From JAAYOS01 sp050950785 (GTDB taxonomy: Bacteria > Bacillota > Clostridia > Oscillospirales > JAAYOS01): a stretch of DNA of 64,000 bases. Where the stretch lies: contig JBMNIG010000013.1 of NCBI GenBank assembly GCA_050950785.1, forward strand, positions 75,636 through 139,635, given 5' to 3'. Under the pieces are notes generated by a model. That model was not told the origin of the DNA, ran no database searches, and saw only the letters and a list, made by a program, of their open reading frames with translations. Made by a program: the position numbers and the translations under genes. Position 1 is the first letter of the stretch, and each line of letters begins with the position of its first letter. Shown here piece after piece: positions 26,955 to 34,770 of the stretch.

Positions 26955-27578
26955 ATGCCGACGGAACTAGAGATGAAACTGCAAATTCCGGATGACTCTA
27001 CAGCGGAAAAAATTTTCGCCGACGAGATGGTGACAGACCATCTGTCAAGCGAAATAAAATCAACGCAGATGAAATCATTTTATTACGATACCCCCACAAA
27101 CACCCTGTCTAAGCTTCGCTGGTCACTTCGCCTGCGCAATGAAGGGGATATTAGTGTCCTTTCATTGAAAACATCCTCAGTCGGTGTTTCAGGTGATCTT
27201 TTTTCCCGAAACGAGTGGCAGTGTCTAAGCAACTCTGTTGAATCAGGAATAGAAAACCTTGTCGAACAAGGTGCACCCAGAGAAATTCTCGACATCGTCT
27301 CCCAGTCAAGCTTAGTTGAACGCTGTCATATCGAGTTTGTTCGGCGTTCCGCTACTCTTAAACTACCCGACGGTGTACTGGTGGAGCTTGCGATAGACAA
27401 AGGCACCATTTTCGCCGGTGAAAAAAGAGCTCCTCTATATGAACTTGAGCTTGAGCTTTTGTTCGGTGATCCGGATGCTCTGCTACCGCTTTCTGAGCAG
27501 TTTAAGAACAAGTACCGGTTAGAAAAAGATATCTTAAGTAAATATGAAAAGGCGCTTCGCTTGATAAGGAGCCGTTGA
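26955..27578 (+). CDS. CYTH domain protein (triphosphate tunnel metalloenzyme)
   Basis: 207 residues from ATG 26955 behind GGAGG (26943-26947). The ELEMKL motif at residues 4-9 (ExExK) marks the CYTH tunnel fold. Alternating basic and acidic strands follow (RWSLRLRNEG, VELAIDKG, LYELELELL), and DILSKYEKALRL ends the protein. These enzymes hydrolyse inorganic triphosphate or thiamine triphosphate with divalent metals. There is no fused CHAD domain. It converges tail to tail with the XRE gene, the two stop codons abutting at 27578/27579. Confidence 0.85.
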   Translation: MPTELEMKLQIPDDSTAEKIFADEMVTDHLSSEIKSTQMKSFYYDTPTNTLSKLRWSLRLRNEGDISVLSLKTSSVGVSGDLFSRNEWQCLSNSVESGIENLVEQGAPREILDIVSQSSLVERCHIEFVRRSATLKLPDGVLVELAIDKGTIFAGEKRAPLYELELELLFGDPDALLPLSEQFKNKYRLEKDILSKYEKALRLIRSR

Positions 27579-27803
27579 TCACCTGTGGTCTCTTGCTTCC
27601 CGAAGCTCAATGTGGAGCTCCTTGCCCAGGCTTTTTGCCACTTTGTTAAGGAAATCCACAGACGGATTATAGTGGCGGCTCTCGAGTCTGCTAATGTTGC
27701 TTTGTTGCGTTCCTAACCTACGGGCAAGCTCATTTTGTGTAAGGCCCTGTAGCTTTCTTTCTCTGACTATGCCTGCGATTATTTCATTTTTTGGATTTCT
27801 CAT
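27579..27803 (-). CDS. Small XRE-family helix-turn-helix regulator
   Basis: 74 residues, nearly all one HTH_3/Cro domain: LTQNELARRLGTQQSNISRLESRHYNPSVD (two helices of about residues 21-50), with the IxRxE pattern of HigA-like antitoxins. AAAGGAGA precedes the ATG. No toxin gene is adjacent (the neighbour is CYTH, on the other strand), so a solitary regulator is more likely than a toxin-antitoxin pair. Its stop touches the CYTH stop. Confidence 0.85.
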   Translation of the reverse strand: MRNPKNEIIAGIVRERKLQGLTQNELARRLGTQQSNISRLESRHYNPSVDFLNKVAKSLGKELHIELREARDHR

Positions 27804-27855
27804 ATTTGTCTCCTTTCATTTCAAAGCTTGATTAGAGATATCATATTTTATAATT

Positions 27856-27900
27856 CCATTCACTGACACTCCTTGGTCGGTAGAATGGAGTTATTTTTTT
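27856..27900 (+). terminator. Terminator-like hairpin with T-run
   Basis: A 12-bp stem with one bulged A (27856-27867 with 27876-27888) is followed by AGTTATTTTTTT. Oriented for plus-strand transcription, it could stop transcripts running through from the CYTH gene. Confidence 0.55.
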
Positions 27901-27998
27901 GTCCAACTTGCTATTGATCCTGCTTGCTAATAGAGTTGTTTTACAATAGTCGATTGCTAACTTGTGGCTTTCTTGTGAATTTGATTAAAAGCGAGTTG

Positions 27999-28025
27999 TG
28001 TGACGTATATTGGCGTACTGTCACA
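27999..28025 (-). terminator. Weak hairpin at the 3' end of the Tad-kinase operon
   Basis: A 9-bp stem with one bulge (TGTGAC plus GTA, mirrored) begins at the kinase stop codon. No T-run follows, so its terminator role is doubtful. Confidence 0.3.
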
Positions 28026-28904
28026 TCATGAAAGCACTTGATCGGTATAAACGACAGTAATGTCGGTTTCTATTACATAGCGGTTATTAAGTTGTCGAAT
28101 GTTCTCTTTATATATAGAGCTTATGTATTGGAAGCCTTCCCTCAATGCTAGTAGATCCTCCATCAGAGCGTCACAATTTGGGTATCTCTTTTCTGCAATT
28201 AAATTCGTGCATTTCTGAACAATACGCGAAAACTCATTAGGTATATGCTGCGCCCATCGGGTTACAGGGTATCTCATATATGGGGGTTTAGAGGGATCAC
28301 GGTTCGTTGCTAAATGATATATCGTAGCACCAAGACCATAAATGTCGGTTCGGGGATCGGTCTGTCCGTATCCGCCATATTGCTCAGGTGCGGCATACCC
28401 TCTGGTACCCAGCAAAACGGTATCTTCGATCTCTCCCGGCCTGTATTCCCGGGCTGCTCCAAAGTCTATCAGCTTTAGATCTCCGCCAGGCTGGAGTATA
28501 ACATTCGAAGGCTTGAGATCCCTATAAATAATAGGTGGGTTTTGGGTGTGAAGAAATGAGAGGATCACGCACAACTGCATCATCCAGTTGAGGAGGGATA
28601 CATATGGCTGAGCTCCGCATCTAAAAAGTACATCCTGAAGAGAGCAACCGGAGACATACTCCATAAGGATCAGCGTTCTGTCCCTCTCATGGATAATTCC
28701 ATCGACTCTTGGGAGGCCTGAGTGGCTGAGTTTTTTCAGATAGCCTGTACCTGCTTCACCGGCTGTTCGCCGAGTCTCCTTGAGTGCCTTCCTCTCTCCG
28801 GAAATCACATCTACAACTAAGAACACCCTACTCATCCCGCCCCGGCCTATCTGCTCGATGATTTTGTATCGATCCCATAGAACAATACCGGGTTCAAGCA
28901 TCAT
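28026..28904 (-). CDS. Serine/threonine protein kinase (Hanks type)
   Basis: 292 residues from ATG 28904 (a GTG two codons earlier is possible). All core kinase elements are present: Gly loop IGRGGMSRVF (about residue 20), Lys in RKALKET, catalytic loop YRDLKPSNV, metal-binding DFG (LIDFGAAR), activation segment with LGTRGYAAPEQYGGYGQTD, and the APE-like Glu. No membrane helix or PASTA domains follow, so it is a soluble kinase. It is the last gene of the operon and overlaps the PP2C-like gene by 11 bases. Expected partners are the FHA protein and pilus proteins of the same operon. This is inference from context. Confidence 0.92.
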   Translation of the reverse strand: MMLEPGIVLWDRYKIIEQIGRGGMSRVFLVVDVISGERKALKETRRTAGEAGTGYLKKLSHSGLPRVDGIIHERDRTLILMEYVSGCSLQDVLFRCGAQPYVSLLNWMMQLCVILSFLHTQNPPIIYRDLKPSNVILQPGGDLKLIDFGAAREYRPGEIEDTVLLGTRGYAAPEQYGGYGQTDPRTDIYGLGATIYHLATNRDPSKPPYMRYPVTRWAQHIPNEFSRIVQKCTNLIAEKRYPNCDALMEDLLALREGFQYISSIYKENIRQLNNRYVIETDITVVYTDQVLS

Positions 28905-29862
28905 CAACACCTGCCTGAGATAGCCTAAATATTATTGCGGAACCCATATTATAACTAATATTACTCCCATGTTTTTTACCAGAATCATTCACGAAACTGA
29001 TTGCACTTCTCGCCTGTGTATCAGTTTGAAGCCCGCCGTGTCTTACCAGTCCCTCGAGACGCATCTTTAATGGCAGCAAGCTGGTTATCCGATTTGGATG
29101 AAAGTGTTGCGCCAGCGCCTCATGAGAACTGTTTCCGACAATTTCGCCGGTGCATATTAGATATAGCACCGGTTCATTTATCTGTACTTGTGTCATTTGT
29201 ACTATTGAATCAGAAATCGGTATTGGTTTTTGTTTTTTCAAAATGGTTTCAGTTTCCTCATGATTTTTATGCTTAAAATCCTTCCCAGCTTCATCCCGTT
29301 GCTTTTTTGACTTTAAACTTGCTGAAATCCATTGGGGAATAGTTTCATACGCAGAAGCACCTGGATTAGGTTTGTAACTATAGTTTGCAGAGCTTAAAGG
29401 ATCCGGCATTAAAATAGGTTTCGTGTCGACACAGCCTATACGATATACACCCACTCCGGCTGTGTCCAACAAACATAAGAGACCCGAGGAAGTGTTTATA
29501 AGTATATTGGTAGTCTGCACATCAACCTCTTCACGATTGCTCGAAGCAAAATTGCGTACTTTTTCCTTAAGCTTTAGGTGCAGCTCACCCCAATCATGGC
29601 GAAGTTGGTCAGTTTCCATAATGCCGATGTCACCGCTCCTTAAATGGTCAACAAACCAGTCGGAGAACATTTTTATTGCTGTGGCACTTACAACATCTGC
29701 GATTTCACGCGGTCCTATCCCTCTAGCGATCATTCCGAAAGCAACTATCTCTTCGTCTCCTGCTGCAACCTTTACTGACAATGCATCACTGCCAAATCTG
29801 CACGCAGCGCTCCTGTATGTACTTCCGTATGCAAGTATTTCAGGCACCCTTCTACTACTCAT
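28894..29862 (-). CDS. PP2C-like protein without recognisable metal ligands (probable pseudophosphatase)
   Basis: 322 residues from ATG 29862, four bases after the FHA gene stop. A longer frame to 29955 would overlap that gene heavily. The fold pattern follows PP2C: GSTYRSAACRFGSDAL, then AFGMIARGIGPREIADVVSATAIKMFSDWF where active enzymes have a DGMGG...A.......F motif, then VQTTNILI and a Tyr-Arg-Ile-Gly strand. The metal-binding Asp before GM is replaced by Phe. Residues about 190-245 are a charged low-complexity insert. It sits between FHA and kinase genes, so it may bind phosphoproteins or regulate the kinase rather than dephosphorylate. The PP2C call is by pattern only. Confidence 0.6.
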   Translation of the reverse strand: MSSRRVPEILAYGSTYRSAACRFGSDALSVKVAAGDEEIVAFGMIARGIGPREIADVVSATAIKMFSDWFVDHLRSGDIGIMETDQLRHDWGELHLKLKEKVRNFASSNREEVDVQTTNILINTSSGLLCLLDTAGVGVYRIGCVDTKPILMPDPLSSANYSYKPNPGASAYETIPQWISASLKSKKQRDEAGKDFKHKNHEETETILKKQKPIPISDSIVQMTQVQINEPVLYLICTGEIVGNSSHEALAQHFHPNRITSLLPLKMRLEGLVRHGGLQTDTQARSAISFVNDSGKKHGSNISYNMGSAIIFRLSQAGVDDA

Positions 29863-29866
29863 ACCT

Positions 29867-31351
29867 TCATTTTTTAGTTGATCGGCAGTGGAATGTGAGT
29901 TTTTCATTTCCAAGCATGATTTCAGCTCCATCTTCCAGTAGTATCTCCTTGCCACTTGGTATTATCTCGCCGTCTATATATGTGTGGTTTGTGGAGTTGT
30001 TGTCAATTATATAGAACCGATTCTCTTTTCGAAGGATATCTGCGTGGCTTCTACTAACTGTAGGATTGTCCCCAATGAAATAATCCACGTACTGCCTTTC
30101 CTTACCTATTTTGAAGATAACACTCACTATTTCTATTGTCTCATTGGTGCTTTCCCGTGTGAGATAAGCAATATCGCTCACTCTCTCCTGGAACTTTATT
30201 TCTGATAAAATCATTGTTTCATCCGGGGTTTGCACATCCCCTAAATATGTGGTATCTCCAAAGCTTAGTGGTATATCGTTCGATTGATATTTCTCAAAAA
30301 CAGAGTGCAAATCATCGGGAACATTTGTTTCCACCTTTTCGTTCTGTCTCTCCTTAATACGTCGGAATAATCCAAAAAGACCTCGAAAAGTTTTGCTTCC
30401 CGGTTTTGCTAGTTCAGATGTTGTGTCAAAAGTGTCCAAACCTGAGGTGAAAAATTCGCTCTCTCTGCCAAAACCTGCATGCCACTCTCTGTAAGAATGC
30501 TTACTGTCTAAGAACTCACTTGTAAGAAACGAATCAGAAGTAGATTCGTTCTGAGCTCTCTCGGGTTGATGATCCTGAGGCCCCCATTCTGTCTGTGTTA
30601 GTATCCCTTTCCTTCTGTTTGGTGCCTTATGATCACCCTTTATGTGTTTTGGATCCTTGACTAAGCCTTCGCCTTTTGGATTCTCATTGGCTAACAAGTC
30701 GGATTGCACAACTGAGCTGTCAGCAGCTTGCTCCGCACTAAGTTTATCAAGTTGCTTTATAAATTTTTCTAACGAAAAAGAAGATTCTGTAGTGTAAGTA
30801 GCACCTTTTGTTCGACTACGCCATCCTTTGTTGGGCGGCACCTCAATCGATCCCTTGCCATTGATCATGTTCAGGATCTTAGCAGGATACTCCATGTTTT
30901 CCTCTTCACTAAATAACATCGTTGATAGCAGAATCCTGAAATATGATGTCATATCTACTATAGTTTGCTCTCTGACAATGGGAAGGCAGATCATTGATAA
31001 CTCACAGGAGCTGACATCAACGAAAATGTAATCAGTTTGGTAAATAAGTGATGAACGATCCAGCATATAATCGTTGCATCTGTGAACAGTTCCAGCGATC
31101 CCTCGCAGCACATCTAAACAACGCCTTCTTGTTATCCCGCCCGCAATGTACTGTGAAAGACTTACCTTTGCAGTTACATTGTAAATAAACTGCCGCTGAT
31201 TGTTCACCTGCACAAACTGAACAGGCAATATCCCGGGAATACTGTTGTTGGAAAGCATCCCAAGGGTGAACCCGTCCAATTCATCGCCCTGCTGTGGACT
31301 ATATATTAAAAAAGTTCCGGTATTTTTATTTTCATAATCAAAACCTTTCAT
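29867..31351 (-). CDS. DUF6382 and FHA domain protein
   Basis: 494 residues. The N-terminal about 190 residues match the DUF6382 type found ahead of FHA domains in Clostridia (LPVQFVQVNNQRQFIYNVT, YIFVDVSSCELSMICLPIV). A Ser/Glu-rich linker of about 200 residues follows. The C-terminal FHA domain (about residues 400-490) has the phosphothreonine-reading signature DNPTVSRSHADIL and NSTNHTYIDG. FHA domains bind pThr peptides, so this protein is a likely reader of the operon's kinase. The start has GGGAGAG upstream and overlaps the WG gene by 14 bases. It is cytoplasmic by sequence. Confidence 0.88.
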   Translation of the reverse strand: MKGFDYENKNTGTFLIYSPQQGDELDGFTLGMLSNNSIPGILPVQFVQVNNQRQFIYNVTAKVSLSQYIAGGITRRRCLDVLRGIAGTVHRCNDYMLDRSSLIYQTDYIFVDVSSCELSMICLPIVREQTIVDMTSYFRILLSTMLFSEEENMEYPAKILNMINGKGSIEVPPNKGWRSRTKGATYTTESSFSLEKFIKQLDKLSAEQAADSSVVQSDLLANENPKGEGLVKDPKHIKGDHKAPNRRKGILTQTEWGPQDHQPERAQNESTSDSFLTSEFLDSKHSYREWHAGFGRESEFFTSGLDTFDTTSELAKPGSKTFRGLFGLFRRIKERQNEKVETNVPDDLHSVFEKYQSNDIPLSFGDTTYLGDVQTPDETMILSEIKFQERVSDIAYLTRESTNETIEIVSVIFKIGKERQYVDYFIGDNPTVSRSHADILRKENRFYIIDNNSTNHTYIDGEIIPSGKEILLEDGAEIMLGNEKLTFHCRSTKK

Positions 31352-32648
31352 ATAAGCTCTCCCGATACTTCAGTTTTATAAATCTCCATTTCCCTTCAAT
31401 CTTCACAGGAGCCATACCGTTGTCTGAAAAACACTTTGCCCCTTCAAACTCAAAATCTATGACCGTCCGGCCTGTATAATCTATAAATCCCCACATTCCG
31501 TCACGCTTCACTGCTGCAAAACCACAGGAGAATGTCATAGCCTCCTCAAACACCGGTTCAATACATATTTCTCCCGATGTGTCAGCAAATCCCCACATTC
31601 CATTTTGCATAACAGCCACTAAATTATCACCTATCGGGGCTTTGCAATCTTCAAAAGAAGAAGGATAGACCTGCATTTTATGTAGATCAAACATATAGTA
31701 ATATCCTTTATTCTTAACAAGGCAGATGATTCCACTGCCGATCGTGTTGTTCTCGTCAAGCTTTATATCTTCATATCGGTCCTCAATCAAAGGTGCTCCC
31801 TTTGTGTCGATCAAAAACCATCCCTGTTCATCACATACTGCCGATATACCGTTATAGAAGGTTGACGCGAATTCAAGCTCCATCGGAAGCAATTCTCCGA
31901 ATATATCAATGTAACTATAACTGCCGCTCCGTTTTACTGCTGCTCTTCCGTTCGAAAAGGAATAAAGCTCGGTGTAGTTTTCATCGGTCACCATATACTT
32001 TTTTCCGTTTCTGTCAATGAAATATGATTTTCCTTCCACAGAAACAGCAGCTGAGTTGCCGAAAAAGACATCTGCCAAGTCATAACCGATTGGATCGATT
32101 TCTCTCAAATTGCTGTTTATTAAATATACCTGCCCACCCCTTTGAACCTTTGCGTAACCGTTGACAAACACTCCTGCATCGTCATACACCTCGTCAAGTA
32201 CATCGTAAAGGTATGCGCTTTTATGATAAAGTGATTCAAGCTTGTCCGATGTTAGCCCTATACTCTTTGCATTTTTGATCACAGTACAACAATCTGAAAA
32301 ATCTGCATTTTCGTAATAATGTTCTGCCAGCAGCTCATATGCATGGATCGAATCGGGATATGCTCGTATGAGATCCTTCAGTTCATTTCGGTACTTAGCA
32401 GGATTCCCGTACGCCTTCCATGCCCTTGCAAGTTTGAGTCTGAGTTCAGGTGAGTCTTCAATGGAAATTGCACGGCTATAAAGGCTGATTGCTGAGCCAT
32501 ATGCACCCGCGGCGCATTGCTTTTCAGCAAGTGCCGTATACTTGACGGCTTCATCTTCCCTTCTTGGAGCGTTCATATGGATCGTGGTCATAGTCCATGC
32601 TGTCAGAATAATAATTGCGGCGATTCCAAAGGCAATGATCTGTCTCAT
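31338..32648 (-). CDS. Membrane-anchored TPR and WG-repeat protein
   Basis: 436 residues. One N-terminal membrane helix (residues 4-23) is followed by TPR-like helices (about residues 35-140, AEKQCAAGAYGSAISLYSRA). Then come about six WG beta-propeller-like repeats to the end, the best being DGMWGFIDYTGRTVIDFEF and NGMWGFADTSGEICIEPVF. Both halves are protein-interaction modules facing the outside if the helix is an uncleaved signal anchor. It starts five bases after the prepilin peptidase stop and overlaps the FHA gene. I infer a scaffold linking the envelope pilus to the cytoplasmic signalling proteins. Confidence 0.8.
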   Translation of the reverse strand: MRQIIAFGIAAIIILTAWTMTTIHMNAPRREDEAVKYTALAEKQCAAGAYGSAISLYSRAISIEDSPELRLKLARAWKAYGNPAKYRNELKDLIRAYPDSIHAYELLAEHYYENADFSDCCTVIKNAKSIGLTSDKLESLYHKSAYLYDVLDEVYDDAGVFVNGYAKVQRGGQVYLINSNLREIDPIGYDLADVFFGNSAAVSVEGKSYFIDRNGKKYMVTDENYTELYSFSNGRAAVKRSGSYSYIDIFGELLPMELEFASTFYNGISAVCDEQGWFLIDTKGAPLIEDRYEDIKLDENNTIGSGIICLVKNKGYYYMFDLHKMQVYPSSFEDCKAPIGDNLVAVMQNGMWGFADTSGEICIEPVFEEAMTFSCGFAAVKRDGMWGFIDYTGRTVIDFEFEGAKCFSDNGMAPVKIEGKWRFIKLKYRESLYERF

Positions 32649-32653
32649 TTAAC

Positions 32654-33472
32654 TCATCCTAAAGTAATCAAAGAAATCATTCCGGCCAACACGAAAGGTC
32701 CCATTGCAAGCCTGGTCTTAGCGTTAGCTCTCCTCGTTACTATTAATAAAGCGCCTATAACAGTCGTGCATATTAGTGTGTATAAGATAAGGCAAAATGT
32801 GTGGTGAAAACCTAAAGCAAGCCCCAAAACAGCAAAGAGCTTAACATCTCCCATTCCGACGCCACCCTTTGTCAAAATGGCTGCCAAACCAAATACACCG
32901 CCGCCAAGAAGCAGACCGATGATCATATCAAGCACTTTTTCTGTCAATATGGACATTCCAGCCAAAACCTCAAATATGCCAAACAACAAGGCAATCGCAG
33001 CACATATCGGAAGAAAACGATTAGGTATAATATGGTGCCTATAATCGACAATCGCTACAGGTACCAAAAAGCAGTATAGGCAGAGAAGTTTTAGTGATGT
33101 AACTAAATCAAATTCTTTGAAAAAATGAAGAGCAAAGAACAATGCTGCTGCTGAAATAATGACGGCAAACCAAAATACAGGTCTTTTTTCTATAGGTCTT
33201 TTTTCTATGTCTTTTTTTACAGTAGCACTGCTCGTGTTGCCCTGGATACATCCTGTATAAATAGATCCAGAATAAATAGAATCATTGAAAATCGTGGGTA
33301 TCAAGGGACAGTCCTTATTGACCCGGTTATTCTGATCGTCCTGGTTGTCCTTGTTGACCTGGTAACCCTGAATGTCCTGATTGACCTGGTTATCCTGGTT
33401 GTACTGGTTGTACTGGTTACCCTGGTTGTCCTGCAAAATCTTGCACAAATCCATATCTTTATTCTGATCCAC
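32654..33472 (-). CDS. Prepilin peptidase (A24 family, TadV-like) with Asn/Gln-repeat N-terminus
   Basis: 272 residues from GTG 33472, supported by GGAGGT eight bases upstream. Residues about 95-272 are the membrane aspartyl protease core, with both catalytic Asp motifs visible: VDYRHHIIPNR and GVGMGDVKLF. There is no Cys-rich N-methylase domain, as in TadV/CpaA. It should cleave the Flp pilin and TadE-like pseudopilins encoded upstream. The first about 95 residues are extra and hydrophilic, and include about 13 repeats of an x-Asn-Gln triplet. That is unusual for this family. Confidence 0.9.
   Translation of the reverse strand: MDQNKDMDLCKILQDNQGNQYNQYNQDNQVNQDIQGYQVNKDNQDDQNNRVNKDCPLIPTIFNDSIYSGSIYTGCIQGNTSSATVKKDIEKRPIEKRPVFWFAVIISAAALFFALHFFKEFDLVTSLKLLCLYCFLVPVAIVDYRHHIIPNRFLPICAAIALLFGIFEVLAGMSILTEKVLDMIIGLLLGGGVFGLAAILTKGGVGMGDVKLFAVLGLALGFHHTFCLILYTLICTTVIGALLIVTRRANAKTRLAMGPFVLAGMISLITLG
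33311..33430 (-). repeat. Coding 9-bp tandem repeat (x-Asn-Gln triplets)
   Basis: About 13 imperfect 9-base units encode residues 15-54 of the prepilin peptidase as DNQ, GNQ, YNQ, YNQ, DNQ, VNQ and variants. The unit is a multiple of three, so copy-number change would keep the frame. Confidence 0.85.
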
Positions 33473-33540
33473 TCAGTTTCACCTCCATATGACCCTGCAA
33501 GTCTTTTTTAACCGCCTCTATATCCTGTAGTCCCTACTAA

Positions 33541-34770
33541 CTATTTGTTTGCATTACCACCCGCCTTCACTATCTCAAAAGATATATCAACAGACGGATA
33601 TCGACTATGAAATTCCCCACCTTTTATTGCAAGGTATTGATAGATCCCGTTATAAACTTCATCCCTTGCATCTTCCGGGATGATAACGGTATATGCCACC
33701 GACGCTCTATCGCCTTCATGCAATCTATCCATGACTTCACTTATTGTCAGCTTAAGCTTTCTGATTGTATGCTCACATGCTTTAGCTGCCTGAAAGCCAT
33801 CACTGTTATAGCTTTCACTGAATGTGTTTATCGACACACAGTTGAGATATGTGTTACTGATAGGGTCGTAGCCTATTACACCATGCATTCCGTCAATAGC
33901 GTCAAAGCTTGAGTATTTTTGAGAAAACACTTCCCTGAAAAGCCGTCCTCGGTCAAAGGCTGATAGCCTCCAGATGCTGTTGCTGTAACTACCGTTATAA
34001 TAGTCTTCGAGCGAGAAGGATTCGTTGCCGGTAATTACCGTTCTATCACCACCCAGCCAAGAACCTGTGACTGCGCGCTGGACAACCGGAAGTGACACTC
34101 CCCGAACAAAAGGTATCCGAATACTGTAACTGACAGCGAGGCTTACGTCGCAGGGCGACTCCTCCGGATAGAGCCTTGACATTTCAAAATCTAGTCCACT
34201 CCAGCCACCGACAACTCCATGGGATTTTAGGTATTCGTCAGTTTCTGTGTCAGATAAACTTAGGTTGCTGTGGAATGCAGCTTTTACGATAGGTTCCGCC
34301 ACAAGACCGGATACATGGCTTTCAATGCCCTCTGATAAGAGTGAAAGTAATAGTGAGATCGGGTCTTCGCTACAGTTGTTATATGTATTCTCGCTGCCGG
34401 TATAATTTGCTTCAGCTGCACCCGGACTTTCCCCAAACAGAACATCGGTAAGCTCAGCCAATGTCTTCAGCTCAACTCCGGGGCTTTCTTTTTCTCCGAG
34501 ACCTTGAAGTAATTCACTTGTAGTCCCCATTACATAGCGGGTGGCATCGTATCCCCCTGTTACATAGTAGAAATAAGAGTACCGTGATATATCGAGTGCG
34601 GTGCTGTTAAGAGCTTGCCCTATTCGGCGCTGTAATCTGCAGATGTTTATCACTGACAAAATCGATACTAATGCAAATATAAATAAAACCATCGAAATTG
34701 AGGCTTCAACAGTAACCGAACCACTACAGCTCCTGAGACGCCGTTGCTTACTAATACCCTGCGAAATCAT
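33541..34770 (-). CDS. TadE-like pseudopilin / pilus assembly protein
   Basis: 409 residues from ATG 34770, chosen for GGAGG seven bases upstream; the start overlaps the DUF5702 stop by 20 bases. A short basic leader is followed by the class III-like site GSVTVEASISMVLFIF, with Glu at +5 after Gly, and one hydrophobic helix (about residues 18-40). The rest is extracytoplasmic and beta-rich, with no recognised enzyme motif. It is longer than classical TadE. It should be processed by the prepilin peptidase encoded next. Confidence 0.78.
   Translation of the reverse strand: MISQGISKQRRLRSCSGSVTVEASISMVLFIFALVSILSVINICRLQRRIGQALNSTALDISRYSYFYYVTGGYDATRYVMGTTSELLQGLGEKESPGVELKTLAELTDVLFGESPGAAEANYTGSENTYNNCSEDPISLLLSLLSEGIESHVSGLVAEPIVKAAFHSNLSLSDTETDEYLKSHGVVGGWSGLDFEMSRLYPEESPCDVSLAVSYSIRIPFVRGVSLPVVQRAVTGSWLGGDRTVITGNESFSLEDYYNGSYSNSIWRLSAFDRGRLFREVFSQKYSSFDAIDGMHGVIGYDPISNTYLNCVSINTFSESYNSDGFQAAKACEHTIRKLKLTISEVMDRLHEGDRASVAYTVIIPEDARDEVYNGIYQYLAIKGGEFHSRYPSVDISFEIVKAGGNANK

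Noticed and set aside
27579..27803. XRE regulator as antitoxin of a toxin-antitoxin pair
   Set aside because: No small toxin gene lies on either side; the only close neighbour is the CYTH gene on the opposite strand.
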